A stretch of 64,000 bases of DNA from Acanthacorydalis orientalis. Lineage: Eukaryota > Arthropoda > Insecta > Megaloptera > Corydalidae. A program made the translations under genes and the position numbers. Under the pieces are notes generated by a model. That model ran no database searches, was not told the DNA's origin, and was given only the letters and a program-made list of their open reading frames with translations. Of the stretch, positions 22,661 through 32,946 are shown piece after piece; within the stretch, counting starts at the first letter, position 1; each line of letters begins with the position of its first letter. Where the stretch lies: contig CM068315.1 in assembly GCA_034766995.1 (NCBI GenBank), positions 13,274,010 to 13,338,009 on the forward strand, in the 5' to 3' direction.

Positions 22661-23050
22661 CTGGTTATATCTTATGCAATGTTACCAGACCGAAAATTTG
22701 TATTTTGAATAATTGTTTTTGAATAATTTCGAAAAGCAATTCTTCTCGCATGTAATAAAATAATTATCAGATAAAAAATGACTTTTAAGGCCTTAATCTA
22801 ATTTATTGGAGCTAATTAATACAAACTAATAGTACTTATAATAAAATTTAACTTTACAGTTGCAATAAATCAAATTAAATCAAAGTAAACTAAATACCTA
22901 AGTAAGGTAATTAGTAGTTAAAGTGGGAGTTAGTAAATTGGCTATTGGAGAGATTTCAGATAAATCTAGGATTTATTACCATACAAAATTTAGCTGATAA
23001 ATAAATTAAACACAGTAGATATGAAATTATGTTTTAAATTTTGATAAAAG
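22661..23050. other. AT-rich DNA, no feature seen
   Basis: No gene, transposon or structured repeat was recognised. Confidence 0.4.
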
Positions 23051-23054
23051 TGTT

Positions 23055-23290
23055 CATAAATGCTTTCATAAATGAATTCTTCTTTACCTCAGAAATCATA
23101 ATTCATTTTTCTACTCAAATGTTTAATAATTCATTATTATTCACTTTTAATTCTTGCTTATGTCCATTTCGATGGCGATGATATTATCTTCTGAATGCCA
23201 AGGTGCAGAAAAATCTTTTAAATTATTTTTTATTTTAGTATCTTATTTTGATTTAAGTAGCAATTTTGAAAACAGAAAATGTTTTCAATA
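23055..23290. repeat. Foldback family R arm
   Basis: ATAAATGAATTCTTCTTTAC, AATCATAATTCATTTTTC, TCAAATGTTTAATAATTC, then the well-kept inner part CATTTCGATGGCGATGATAT, TATCTTCTGAATGCCAAG and GTGCAGAAAAATCTT. The F partner is not clear. Confidence 0.6.
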
Positions 23291-23421
23291 CTCCTCTAGA
23301 AGATAATGGAAAATATACATGGAATCATCCAAGATATATTCAATAAAAATAAACTACAATTATAAATGGAGAATGTTTTATAATTTTGTAAAATCAAGAA
23401 GCTCTGCCCCATACTCGTTAT

Positions 23422-23800
23422 ACTCGCCGCTCCCTGTGGAGCTTCGCCCCTTACAAATAACCGAAATTAACAAATTATATGCAAATAATTTGCGTAAAAC
23501 GTAAGTCGTAAAATTTTTATTGGAAAAGTTTATAAAAAGTAACAACAAAATATAATGTTAAAATGTGTAAGAATTTTTTACTCTAAAGCTTCAGCGAATA
23601 CAATATTTTGAATAAATGTCATCAGTTTTACATTGAAATCGTATACCCTCTTTCATTGTACATCTTGAGAGAGCTACATACATTTGACTAATGTCAACCA
23701 ATCAGAACAGAGACCACGCGATATCCATCAACTAATCATTAATGATCCGTAATTGTTAACGTTCTATTTGTAGAGTGTAAAGTAGGGAGCGGCATTGCGA
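23422..23800 (-). mobile_element. Probable Helitron 3' end
   Basis: On the minus strand the region encodes the end of a Pif1-like helicase with VDISQMYVALSRC at about 23660-23698; YVALSR is helicase motif VI. A normal-length C-terminal tail (about 15 codons) and a stop follow. After about 170 AT-rich bases there is an isolated GC-rich segment, GGGGCGAAGCTCC, ACA, GGGAGCGGCGAGT, with a short stem. This resembles Helitron 3' hairpins that end in CTAGT-like sequence. Only the helicase motif is strong; the exact 3' terminus is inferred. Confidence 0.5.
23600..23700 (-). pseudogene. Helitron helicase C-terminal fragment
   Basis: The frame reads VDISQMYVALSRC, then TMKEGIRFQCKTDDIYSKY and a stop. 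An in-frame stop lies just upstream of VDIS, so only the last motif survives. The match to motif VI of Helitron helicases is by eye. Confidence 0.5.
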
Positions 23801-24159
23801 GGAGGTGGTATATACGAAAAATAAAAAAAAAAATGTTTTATGGAAATATGACAACGAAATTTTTTTTATATATAGAAAGATATATTTTAAGGAATTGGAT
23901 AGAAAAAGAATATCAATTTTTTTAATTTGATTTTAGTAGGTTGAAGAAATTCCCTACATTATAAGACATGTAATGGATTGTAAAAATAAAAAAATCCGAT
24001 GAGATTCTACTTCAGTATCAACTTTATGTCTAGATTTGGATACGTTAGACTTTTTAAGTGTCATTGCAAAAAAGAGGCATTCGAAACTAAAAAATGTTAT
24101 GCTAATAAGATGAAAGAATTCATTAAAACAGTAGTTAAGAAATCGTTTGTAAATTGGTG

Positions 24160-24350
24160 TTCTAAGAATGATGACATCATCATTGAAATACAAATAAGCA
24201 GCGATCAAAAATTATGAATAAAAATTTAATGAACATTTTTGATCGGAAATTTTTTTATGGTTTGTGGGGCGAAAAAAGAATTCATTTAAAAAAGGGAATT
24301 TAATCATATTGTTAGCACTGTATTGTGATTTGTCAGAGAATAATAGTATA
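24160..24350. repeat. Foldback family F arm
   Basis: AGAATGATGACATCATCATT, GAAATACAAATAAGCAGCGA, TTAATGAACATTTTTGATCG, TTTATGGTTTGTGGGGCG, GGGAATTTAATCATATTG and CACTGTATTGTGA follow the F consensus order. The 84- and 72-codon frames overlapping it are not believed. Confidence 0.65.
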
Positions 24351-25468
24351 GCATAAATAATATATAAATAACTGTGGAGAATATTAGAAAGAAATTCATT
24401 TTAAAAAGTAAAATGGTAAAGGAAAACTGAATAAAATAGCTTTAAACTGGTTTAAAAACAAATATAAATATTAAATACTAATAAAAATTATTGCAATTTA
24501 TATCTGCGAAGAAATTCATTTGATATTCTGTTCTGTGAATGTATATATTTTCTGATTAAATGAATGATTAATTAATATATAAGAAGAATTAACATGTCAC
24601 ATAGGTATTAGTTATGTGTTGAACCATTGAAAATTTTCAGTTCAGATAACGATACGAATAAAATTTCAATCTAGATGGAAAAGTGTCATCGTATAAACGA
24701 TTGAATACAGCTGCGTGTGACAAGAAACTTATGACGGGCGAGCAGTTCTTACATTACAAGCGAAAATGTGTAATTTAAAAATACATTTCGCTGAGTAATT
24801 ATTTTTTTCGAACCATTCTCTCTTACACCAATTAGACACAATTACGTAAAACTTCGAAACGGAATCAATTCGTTGACTATCATGAAACATTTCCATTTTT
24901 ATAGACTCATCACAATTTCATATAAAACAATACGAGAGTGTATTCCATTGTAATATCAACGTCCAAATAAATCGTTATCCGAAATATTCCAGAAGTATTT
25001 TCCGGCATTAAATAGAATACACAACGCTCATAACAATTGTAGTACGGCCGATCCGTCTACAATACATCTTTGATTGCTGTCTTTTTTAATTCTCGAGCGA
25101 AAGTTATTCGTAAAGTTCTTTCTTTCTTTTCGTCGTCTTTGCAACGAGCAATTGTATGTATTAATGTCAAGAGAGTATTATTGTTATCGCCAGGAATACT
25201 GGAAGGTTCACGATAACGTTTCAACATTGCAATCGTAGAAATGACAGTGTTTGTTTGTGCGAGAACGGATCGGGAAAACAGAAACCGCACGAAGAGGAAA
25301 AAATTAATAATCTTCACCGCATTGCGTTTGCGGATATTTAATTCGGATGTCATTTAATATATCGAACCAGAACTAAGTTAATGAACGATTTAAAACATGA
25401 AAATGATCTCGTACGTTTGTATAAAATGTCTTTTTAAGAAATTTCGATATTGATTATAAATTATATCT
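24351..25468. other. Unique DNA, GC-richer at 24640-25370, no gene assigned
   Basis: The 98-codon minus frame at 25057-25353 has no recognised domain and no clear splice context. The segment has more CpG than its surroundings. It could be old unique intronic sequence. Confidence 0.35.
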
Positions 25469-25472
25469 TTAA

Positions 25473-25953
25473 CACTAGATTTACGGGCATTTATTGTGTA
25501 CCTATTTTTACTAAAATCCATCATTTCAATAGATATATTATAGTTTATTTGGTAATAACATTAATTAATTTTATTTTATATCATTACATTTTTATTAATA
25601 GAGATTAACATTACCTTTTTTAGATATAAATTCTGTTTTGAGGGTATAATTTCGCACACAAACTTTTTGAACCCATGGCAATTATAATTGGATCTATTTT
25701 TTTTACAAAATCCTATTTAGTAGGACTTTAGATTGTTATTGATATTTCGTATATCCGATGACGGTTTGGACGTAGTCTTACGCTTATCTCTGTAGTCCCT
25801 CACTAATTCATTAGACAATTGAAAAATAAAATTTTTTCTTGATATATTTAGTCCATTAGTCCCTAGTATAATATCCACGCATTAGTGTCTGCTAAATCTA
25901 AGATGGAATAAAATACTTGAAGAGAATATCTACGGGACCTGCTTTGATATTAT
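25473..25953 (-). mobile_element. piggyBac 3' remnant (PB4), interrupted by a mariner
   Basis: TTAA at 25469-25472 is followed by CACTAGATTTACGGGCAT, a plausible piggyBac terminus. On the minus strand the interior encodes the transposase C-terminal region. The homology stops exactly at the TA preceding the CGAGG terminus of mariner M3d (25953-25954), so the mariner appears to have landed inside it. The rest of the piggyBac was not found beyond the mariner. Confidence 0.65.
25625..25950 (-). pseudogene. piggyBac transposase C-terminal pseudogene (PB4)
   Basis: The minus strand reads, with shifts, a degraded ...LADTNAWILY block, then NGLNISRKNFIFQLSNELV, then RDYRDKRK, then IGFCKKNRSNYNC and KKFVCE. 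These match the piggyBac segment (NAWxLYK...ISRRxFxxxLAxEL) and its C-terminal zinc-binding tail (CxxxxCKKN...CxxCxKFVCxKC). Several Cys have been lost. It differs from PB2/PB3, so it belongs to a different piggyBac family. Confidence 0.7.
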
Positions 25954-25954
25954 A

Positions 25955-26700
25955 CGAGGGGAGGTCCAAAAAATTATAGAAAGAAGGTAAAGAAATGTCT
26001 GATTGAGCTAAAATTTTTTTGTATATCAATATAGTCTCCCTTAATAATAATACATATTTTAAAACGCTCAATGAGCATTTCAAGACCTTCAAAAATATTC
26101 TTTTAGTTTACTTGAAAAATGCTCTGAAATAGTCGACTCCACGTTTTCAAGTCTCTCTCCAGATTTGGGAATAAAAAAATGTCACTCGGGGCCAGATATG
26201 GACTATATAGTAGATGACTGAGTTCTTGGAAGCCACACTCAGTCACAGCAGCCATCGCAATCTGACTTTGGTGTACCGGAGCGTTGTTTTGCAAGTGAAG
26301 AACACTTTTTACCATTTTCCATGTATTTTTTCTTTAATGACTTCTCGAAGTCGACGAATACTCGACGTGTAGCTCTTTCCGATTATGCTGACACCTTTTT
26401 TGTATTCAATTAAAAGAATGCCTTCTGTATCCCAAAACACAATCGTCATCATTTTTCCCGTTGACTGCAACACATGAATTATTTGGGTGGGGATGCCCTT
26501 TTTTTTTCAAACACTGCATGAATTCTTCTTTACTCTCAGATTGATAGTGATGGATGGAAATTTCGTTTCCACTAATAATCCTGTGAGAAATAGTATGAAA
26601 ATCGTCGCCATACAGTTCTAAAAAGTCCTGATTGCATGCAATTCGTTGCTTTTTTACATCGGCATAAGTATTATCAGAATCCATCTTACACTCACCTTAG
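25955..26700 (-). mobile_element. 5'-truncated CGAGG-type mariner (M3d)
   Basis: The 3' terminus is CGAGGGGAGGTCCAAAAAAT at 25955, after TA. The minus strand then encodes the catalytic two thirds of a mariner transposase. The N-terminal helix-turn-helix part and the other terminus are not recognisable beyond about 26700, where a degraded foldback arm begins. Confidence 0.7.
26000..26684 (-). pseudogene. Mariner transposase catalytic-domain pseudogene (M3d)
   Basis: In order on the minus strand: NQDFLELYGDDFHTISHRII, then SGNEISIHHYQSESKEE, where the first catalytic Asp of GDE has become Asn; a VLGYRRHSFN segment shifted from the FWDxxGIL pattern; LHLQNNAPVHQSQIAMAAV, where the second Asp of HDNA has become Asn; ECGFQELSHLLYSPYLAPSD, which keeps the third Asp; FLFPNLERDL; and a GDYID tail. 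Two of three catalytic residues are lost as D to N. Two fairly long frames remain open, so it is younger than most copies here. Confidence 0.75.
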
Positions 26701-26719
26701 TCATGCCAAGATGATCATA

Positions 26720-26795
26720 AAAGATTCTGAGAATGGTGGTATCAGACAGAAAATGATCAATAATTAATTAGTGATCATTTCATCACAAAAAATGT
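26720..26795. repeat. Foldback family F-arm fragment
   Basis: GATTCTGAGAATGGTGGTAT, AAAATGATCAATAATTAATT and AGTGATCATTTCATCAC match the F arm loosely. Only the inner half is present. Confidence 0.4.
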
Positions 26796-26799
26796 CAAC

Positions 26800-27630
26800 G
26801 AAGCTTTTGTGTTCTAATTTAAAAACAGTATTGTTACAATTTGAAAATCGCACTCAGAATTAAAATTTGTTATTTATTTTTTTAATAAATTTTGATATGA
26901 ATAAACGTTGTATATCAAAGATAAATCGTGACAGCCAATTATTTACTAAAAATATATCCATTTCTCCCACTATCATTTCTGTAACCAACGAGGAGCAGAT
27001 ATAAATTTCTATTTATATAAATTGAGTCTGTAATTATTTTCTTATCAAACTGAAATGACATTTTTATATTAAATAAATTTCCATTTAAAACGTCTTATTT
27101 ACCATACTATACATTTTCATAAATATCCTCGTTTTTTTCATTTAAATTTTCGTAAAAGATCTCTCCAAGAAAAACAAATAATACATCAGTTTATTTCAAA
27201 AATTCAAGAGTATTTAAAAGGAAACAAATCGTCCGATTTCCATTTATTTATAGTTCATATCTAAATTATTTATTCGGTTCGTATTTATAAAGATTTATTA
27301 CTGATTCGAATTAAGATAATCGTACAACGTTCTCGTATTCCGTTTTCATAATGAAATATTTTAATGTATTCCCAATTTATTTTTACAATCAATTGAATTA
27401 ATTTGATATATACACTGTACTAGATAACAACGATTTTCTATAAAGATATTAAAATGTAGGTTATGGTATAAAATTACATGTTGGTTTCATATGTCAATAC
27501 TTTTTTCACAGAGACATCAATATATGAGCAGATTAGCATGAAATGAGGAATTTTTTTGATCTGTATAAAAAATCTATTTCTAAGCTATATTTTGTAATTA
27601 ATTTATAATTATATTTATAAATTAGATTTT
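26800..27630. other. AT-rich DNA, no feature seen
   Basis: No coding or repeat homology was recognised. Confidence 0.4.
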
Positions 27631-27634
27631 TCTC

Positions 27635-27795
27635 AACGCTGGTACTCTGAAAATTACACCATCACCATTGAAATGTGTATAACCAACAATCAAAAATTAT
27701 CAATTATCATTTATTGACCATTTTTAATGAGATTTTTTTTGATTTATCAAGTAAGTGAAAAGTTAATCTGTTAAGTTATGTTTTTTAGTTTTAAA
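27635..27795. repeat. Foldback family F arm
   Basis: TGGTACTCTGAAAATTACAC, CATCACCATTGAAATGTGTA, CAACAATCAAAAATTATC, TTATTGACCATTTTTAATGA and TTGATTTATCAAGTAAGTGA match the F order. The outer terminus is eroded. Confidence 0.55.
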
Positions 27796-28387
27796 CAAAT
27801 TTTTAATTACAATTGTGAAAAATTGAAAAGATTTTTTGCCAGAGAGATGAGAAGAAATATATTTGTGAAAAGAAATCAATGAATATTTTTAATAAAACTT
27901 GTTATAAGCTCAAAACTCAACACAGAATAAAATAAGCTCAATAGCTTGTATTTTACAATTCCATTTCAATATTTTACTCATAAAAATAAATATATCCAGT
28001 CAAACTTTCCAATAAAATAAAATAAATTCCTAGAATTTGTATAAAAAAGATACTTGTTTATATTTTCTCCAAAATCATACTGAAATATTTTTACTAACAA
28101 ATAAATACTCGTATATAAATTTGTTCAATAAAATAAATTGTTGAAAATATTTTTTTATAGAATAAAAAAAACTATTTTTCAAATCGTTTCATTAGTAAAC
28201 AACAAACACATACACATGAAAATATCCAATAAATTCAAATAAATTCATTTTCATAGAATCAATGAATGAATCATTTTTAAACACGAATTATTTTGAAATC
28301 GCATTGTATTAAAAAGTATCTGTCTTAGAAGACAAAAAGGGTTTTCATGTTTTAAATTAAATAGAAAATGAAAAATATTCATATGTA
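27796..28387. other. AT-rich DNA, no feature seen
   Basis: Mostly A/T-rich sequence with no recognisable family. Confidence 0.4.
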
Positions 28388-29470
28388 CGAGGCGGTTTTA
28401 AGAATAATTCGGTTCATGTATTTGTTGAGAGAGAGAGGGGAACAGCTGTATATGTTTTGATTAATTCCATCCTTTTTAATAAAGCATGTGAAGTGGCAAC
28501 TCATTCAGCCATTATTTCTTCGTTTGACAGTTGTTTCAACACAAGCTTTTCATTCGAAGGCGTAAAATGGATAAAATCGGAATTCGAGGTGTGATTCAGT
28601 TTTTTTTTTGGAACGGAATACAGCAAAGAAAATCTATGAGAGGATATTTCCTACGTTGTGTGAATCTTGCTCTTTCTATGAAACCGTCCGTTTTTGAGTG
28701 AATGAATTTAAACGTGGTAGGACGAGCATCGAAGGTGCATGCCGTTCAGGAGACCTGACAACAGCTGTTACGCCAGAAATCATAGATAAAGTCCACGATA
28801 TGGTTTTGTCTGACCGGTAAGTGAAACTGGGCGAATGCATTTCATTTTGTACAATGAATTGAGTATGAAAAAAAAATTCCACTAGGCGTGTGCTGAATTT
28901 GTTTACTGTAGGGGAAAAATGAGTTCGTATCCAAACTTCAGTTGACATCTTGGAACTGTTTAAGAAGAATCCAATAGATTTTAAGCAGCGTTTTGTGACC
29001 ATGGATGAACCTTGGATCCACCGTTACACAATAGAACTCGAAAATACAATTAAAACAATGGACTGAACGCGGTGAAACGACAAAAAAAGACAAAGACGGT
29101 ATATTTGTTTGGAAAGGCGAGGGCGTCAGTTTTCTGGGATGTGAAAGGAATTCTCTTGATTGACTATCCTTTCGAAGGGAAAAAAATTATTAGCGAATAC
29201 TATGCAACACTTTTCTAAAAGTTGAAGGTATAGATCGGAGAAGAACGTCTATGGATGGCTAAGAAATAGTATTGTTTCACGATTATAATGCATTAGCTCA
29301 TTCAAGTGTTGTTGCTTTGCAAAAATTGGTTGAATTGAAGTTTGAAATTCTTCCACATCTCCCGTATTGGCTTGATTTGATTTCTTCGGATTTCCATCTA
29401 TTTTCAAGACTCAAAATTTTCAAAATGTTACTTGATATTGGAAAGAAAACGAAATACTCTTATTAATTGT
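28388..29470 (+). mobile_element. CGAGG-type mariner, 3' end lost (M3c)
   Basis: The left terminus is CGAGGCGGTTTTAAGAATAA at 28388 after TA. The plus strand encodes a nearly complete but broken transposase up to the third catalytic block. Homology ends near 29460 and no complementary CGAGG terminus follows, so the last C-terminal codons and right terminus are gone or replaced. Confidence 0.7.
28567..29466 (+). pseudogene. Mariner transposase pseudogene (M3c)
   Basis: From the ATG at 28567 the pieces appear in mariner order: MDKIGIRGVIQFFF; EFKRGRTSIEGACRSG linker; TAVTPEIIDKVHDMVLSDR; LELFKKNPIDFKQRF; VTMDEPWIHRYT with the first catalytic Asp as part of MDEPW (about 28999-29033); KTMD near the KQW position; KKRQRRYICLERRG shifted; a HDYNALAHSSVVALQKLVEL block at about 29278-29337, where DNA has become DYNA; and LPHLPYWLDLISSDFHLFSR with the third acidic position (29350-29409). 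Multiple frameshifts make it dead. The last 64 codons remain open. Confidence 0.75.
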
Positions 29471-30454
29471 ATAAAAATTGTATACTTCTGTTATTAAATT
29501 TATATATATACATATGTGTGTGTGAAATATTTCATATTTTTTGAAAATTTGTAGATTTTACATTTGATATAAATTGCTGCAAAATAGAATCTAGTTGGAA
29601 ATTCGTGTCTATATATTTTACATAAAATAAAAATATGACAAATAATTTACTTATGATATTTTATCTTTTTAAATAATCAGTTTTATAATCAGATTTTATT
29701 TTTATTAGACACACTTTTAAAATTAAACACAACAATCTTAATAAAAAAAGAATATAAACAGTAATATCTTCCAAGACACTTCTATATTTGTGTATTTAAA
29801 ATATTTATTTAAATAAAAGTGTTTTATGAAATAGTTTCTGGTTGGTAAGTTATTTGGAATTTAAGAGCGTGTTGATATAATCTTTGGGGTTGGGGTTTAG
29901 TTAATGAGGTTAAAATAGTAAATTCATTATTTTTTTCAATTATTGTATAGAAAAATAATTTATGATAATATGTGTAGTTAAAGTGGTATTATATTTTTTT
30001 GGATAATCAGTTGTAAGATTTTATTTGCATTAAAAACGATTTTATAATAAAATAAACGCTCAATAACGTATGAGAAAATAAGTAAATCATTTCGTATTGA
30101 ATTTAATTAAAAGGAGACCTTAAATTCAAAATTCGTTTTTTTAAAATCATAGGTTGAATTATTCTCAAACAATATTAAAAAAAAAATAAAAATCAAATAG
30201 ATTCTTTGAAGATTCCCTGAATAAAGAATCTACAAATTACCAAATACGTTATTAATGTCAATAAAATATAACTAACTCAAATATTCACTCCTGCATTTCC
30301 CATGAGGATTTTTTTAAAAATCTAATGAGGATTTTAGGTCCCATTGGAATAGAATAGATTAAACACTGACGTTAACAGATAAAGAAATGTACAGGGGTTA
30401 TTTTATATTTACTTCAAGTAATTATAAAATTCGGTTTGTTTTCTTTTCTAAATG

Positions 30455-30518
<64 letters not shown>

Positions 30519-30546
30519 TTATTCGAAAAGTTCCAGGATAGATCTA
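29471..30546. other. AT-rich DNA; TA microsatellite at 30456-30513
   Basis: No gene seen. The 58 bp (TA)n tract lies just upstream of mariner M1b. Confidence 0.5.
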
Positions 30547-31092
30547 TTAAGTTGGTAGAAAATAATGTCGGTTTATGATCGACAAATTCATATACCTTTT
30601 TAAGTTAAGTGGTTCAGAACTGTTGGATGACTAACGCTTAACTTTTGTGCAAGCTCTCAAATTGTTGTGCGTAGTTCTGATTCAAGTAACGCTTTCAGTT
30701 GGTCGTCATAAACTGAAGAAGGACGCTCACGACCTTCTTCATCTTTAAGGCTATCATCCTTAGTACAAAATTTTGGGAACCACAATTGCACCGTACGTTC
30801 CTTAAGAGTACCCACATCAAGAGTATCCTTTAGTTGATGAATAGTTTCTGCTGTTTTACTATTCGTTTTGAACTCGTACAAAAAATTGCTCTTATTCGCT
30901 TCTTTTCCACCTTTAATTCTATAGTCCAATTTGAAGAAAAATTAATAATAAAATCAAATTCGATGTTACTATAATATAGACAGAAAAATGCACTTTGATA
31001 TTAACATGAACATGATAGAATAACACTTTCATTGAAAAATTAAGGTTATGATTCAGAAAACAAAGACCGCAATTATTTTCCTACCAATCTAA
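30547..31092 (-). mobile_element. Helix-turn-helix-only mariner (M1b)
   Basis: TA precedes TTAAGTTGGTAGAAAATAAT at 30547. The far end is TTATTTTCCTACCAATCTAA at 31092, followed by TG in place of TA. The length is 546 bp. The minus strand has the mariner leader, an N-terminal coding remnant, and then the same direct jump to GTATATGAATTT and the 3' terminus seen in the other M1 copies. Confidence 0.8.
30601..30929 (-). pseudogene. Mariner paired helix-turn-helix pseudogene (M1b)
   Basis: The best-kept M1 coding remnant. From 30929 it reads NFLYEFKTNSKTAETIHQLK, then DVGTLKERTVQLWFPKF, then KDEEGRERPSSVYDDQLKAL, then ESELRTTI, where TGA replaces the expected Arg (CGA). The codons after it continue the domain as ELAQKLSVSHPTVLNHL. 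Both helix-turn-helix motifs and the GRP-like hook between them (GRERPS) are recognisable. The single nonsense change is a CpG transition. Catalytic residues are absent because of the deletion. Confidence 0.78.
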
Positions 31093-31104
31093 TGTTAAGT
31101 AAAA

Positions 31105-31505
31105 TACAATTATGAGACTGTGGACAAATCCACTTGCAAAAATGAATTCTTTTTCAGCCTGCAAACCACAAAAGCATAATAATTTCTTATAAACAATGTT
31201 CAATAAATAATTATTGAACAGTTTTAATTATTTTGTATAAATATTAAATTGGAAATTCCAGCATCCTCAGAGAGATAAGTTGCAGACACTTTTTTACTTT
31301 GCTACTTATGATTCTTCTTTCCATTTTATTTTACTTATTTTTCTAAAACCCGGGGCTTTGAGGATGATAGAATCGCTATCGAAATGCGTATGAGCAACAA
31401 TGAAAGATGGCTAATAATTATTTAGTGAACATTTTAGATCAGAATTTTTTTTTATGATTTGCGGAGAGAAAAATGAATTCATTTATTAAACCTATTTTAA
31501 TATTT
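31105..31505. repeat. Foldback family, paired arms (reference copy)
   Basis: The R arm at 31105-31260 has AGACTGTGGACAAATCCACT, AATGAATTCTTTTTCAGCC, AACAATGTTCAATAAATAAT and TATTGAACAGTTTTAATT. The F arm at 31340-31500 has TTTGAGGATGATAGAATCGC, ATCGAAATGCGTATGAGCAA, CTAATAATTATTTAGTGAAC, TTTTATGATTTGCGGAGAG and AATGAATTCATTTATTAA. The arms are diverged inverted copies separated by about 80 bp. It sits directly beside mariner M1b. Confidence 0.7.
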
Positions 31506-32609
31506 TTAAAATTTGTACCTTTTTACGTTCTCGTGTTATTTTTAAAAAAATTAGAATGAATCAATCAATATTTGAGGTTTTAGGACGTGTCAATAACTGT
31601 GATAATTAGAGCAAGAAATTTATGTCTAATGATAAAGCGATGCTAATTGTGTTTTTTTAGTTTCACCTTTAAGTATTACGGATTAGTTCCAAGTATTGCT
31701 ATGAATTTATTTAAATCAGAACTTGCGGAAGTGTTAAATTTCCATATCAAGTATCGAAATAAGAATTTTTTATTTATTTATTATTCCGTCAACAATTCTC
31801 ATTGAAGTGTAGTGTAAATGTTACAAGAACGATCCAATATCGATGTACATTAAACATCATCAACCCGATATGTACTTTGTATTACTCCGAAACGTTTCAA
31901 TATCGTGCCCGTACCTGTTCAAACACGAATTCTTGGCGAACCGCTCGCTTTCACTCCAAATTGAAATAGTTATCATTGTCATTCAACACGCCGTTAACAC
32001 TTATAGCCTATTATGGATGCGCGCATACACACCCGAATGTAAATATTTCACGTACGCGCTATTAGTTTCTTCAGGTAAATTCATTTGCTCGAATCGAAAC
32101 GAACGATATTAATTAAATCACTAATTATATTTATACAGGCGCTGTTATCGTTATGACTGAATGGTGTCGTTTCCATAAAACTACTATAACCGGTCGTGCT
32201 GTATCACAGACAGCGCGCCGAGCCAATATTTGAACGATAATCGTGTGTAATAAGCACTTAATACTCGCTCAGTGTACACGTATTTATGAAAATAGTTCAT
32301 AAACAATGATGATGTAGCCGTGTTATGATCGGACGAGCAATTTATTTCGCGCGAAGATCGGACGATAAAATCGCACCGCACGCATAATGTAAACTCGACG
32401 GCGGAGGTGAAAACGTTCGCTGATCCGCTAAGAGCTTAATGCTCTTCGATTAATATCCCCTTTTGCATTGATACTCGAATTAGTTATTATCGTTTATCGA
32501 TAGCACGGACCGATATTTTGCTTCACGGCGTTTGGAACGTTCGCTTGATTTGCGAATGATTGCCGAATGCGAATAAATAGAACAGTGGGGAAGGTGTCAC
32601 TTCCGGTTT
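31506..32609. other. Unique DNA, GC-richer at 31830-32600, no gene assigned
   Basis: A CpG-containing, less AT-rich stretch. The 89-codon plus frame at 31843-32112 and the 65-codon minus frame at 32184-32381 show no domain and no convincing exon boundaries. Confidence 0.35.
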
Positions 32610-32610
32610 G

Positions 32611-32654
<44 letters not shown>
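32610..32654. repeat. (TA)n microsatellite
   Basis: About 45 bp of TA with one CATA interruption. Confidence 0.9.
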
Positions 32655-32657
<3 letters not shown>

Positions 32658-32794
32658 AAAGAGGGAGAGAGCGATTCTAAACGATTAACCTCTTAAACAC
32701 ACACTATTTGAAAAAATGAGAATCATCTTCTTTAAGGATTTCATTTATATTTAAAAGGTCAATTTAGCCATAGTATTTATTTATAACTATATAA

Positions 32795-32935
32795 TTAGAT
32801 TAATAGGAAAATAATTAATTTTTGCTTTCTGAATTCCAACATTAATTGTTCAACGAAAGTGTCATTTCAGTCTGTTATAATATCATTTTAAAAATACATA
32901 TTCTGTAAGGTTAACCTTGTGAAATATATATTGAA
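32795..32935 (+). mobile_element. Solo 5' end of an M1 mariner
   Basis: TTAGATTAATAGGAAAATAA at 32795 is an M1 terminus. It is followed by the leader motifs TTCTGAATTCCAACATTAAT and CAACGAAAGTGTCATTTCAG found at the start of other M1 copies. Homology stops after about 110-140 bp, immediately before a second M1 start at 32947. Confidence 0.65.
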
Positions 32936-32946
32936 ATATATTTTCA

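Noticed and set aside
23999..24217. Frames of 72 and 84 codons on both strands
   Set aside because: They overlap a foldback F arm and each other, and have no recognisable motif.
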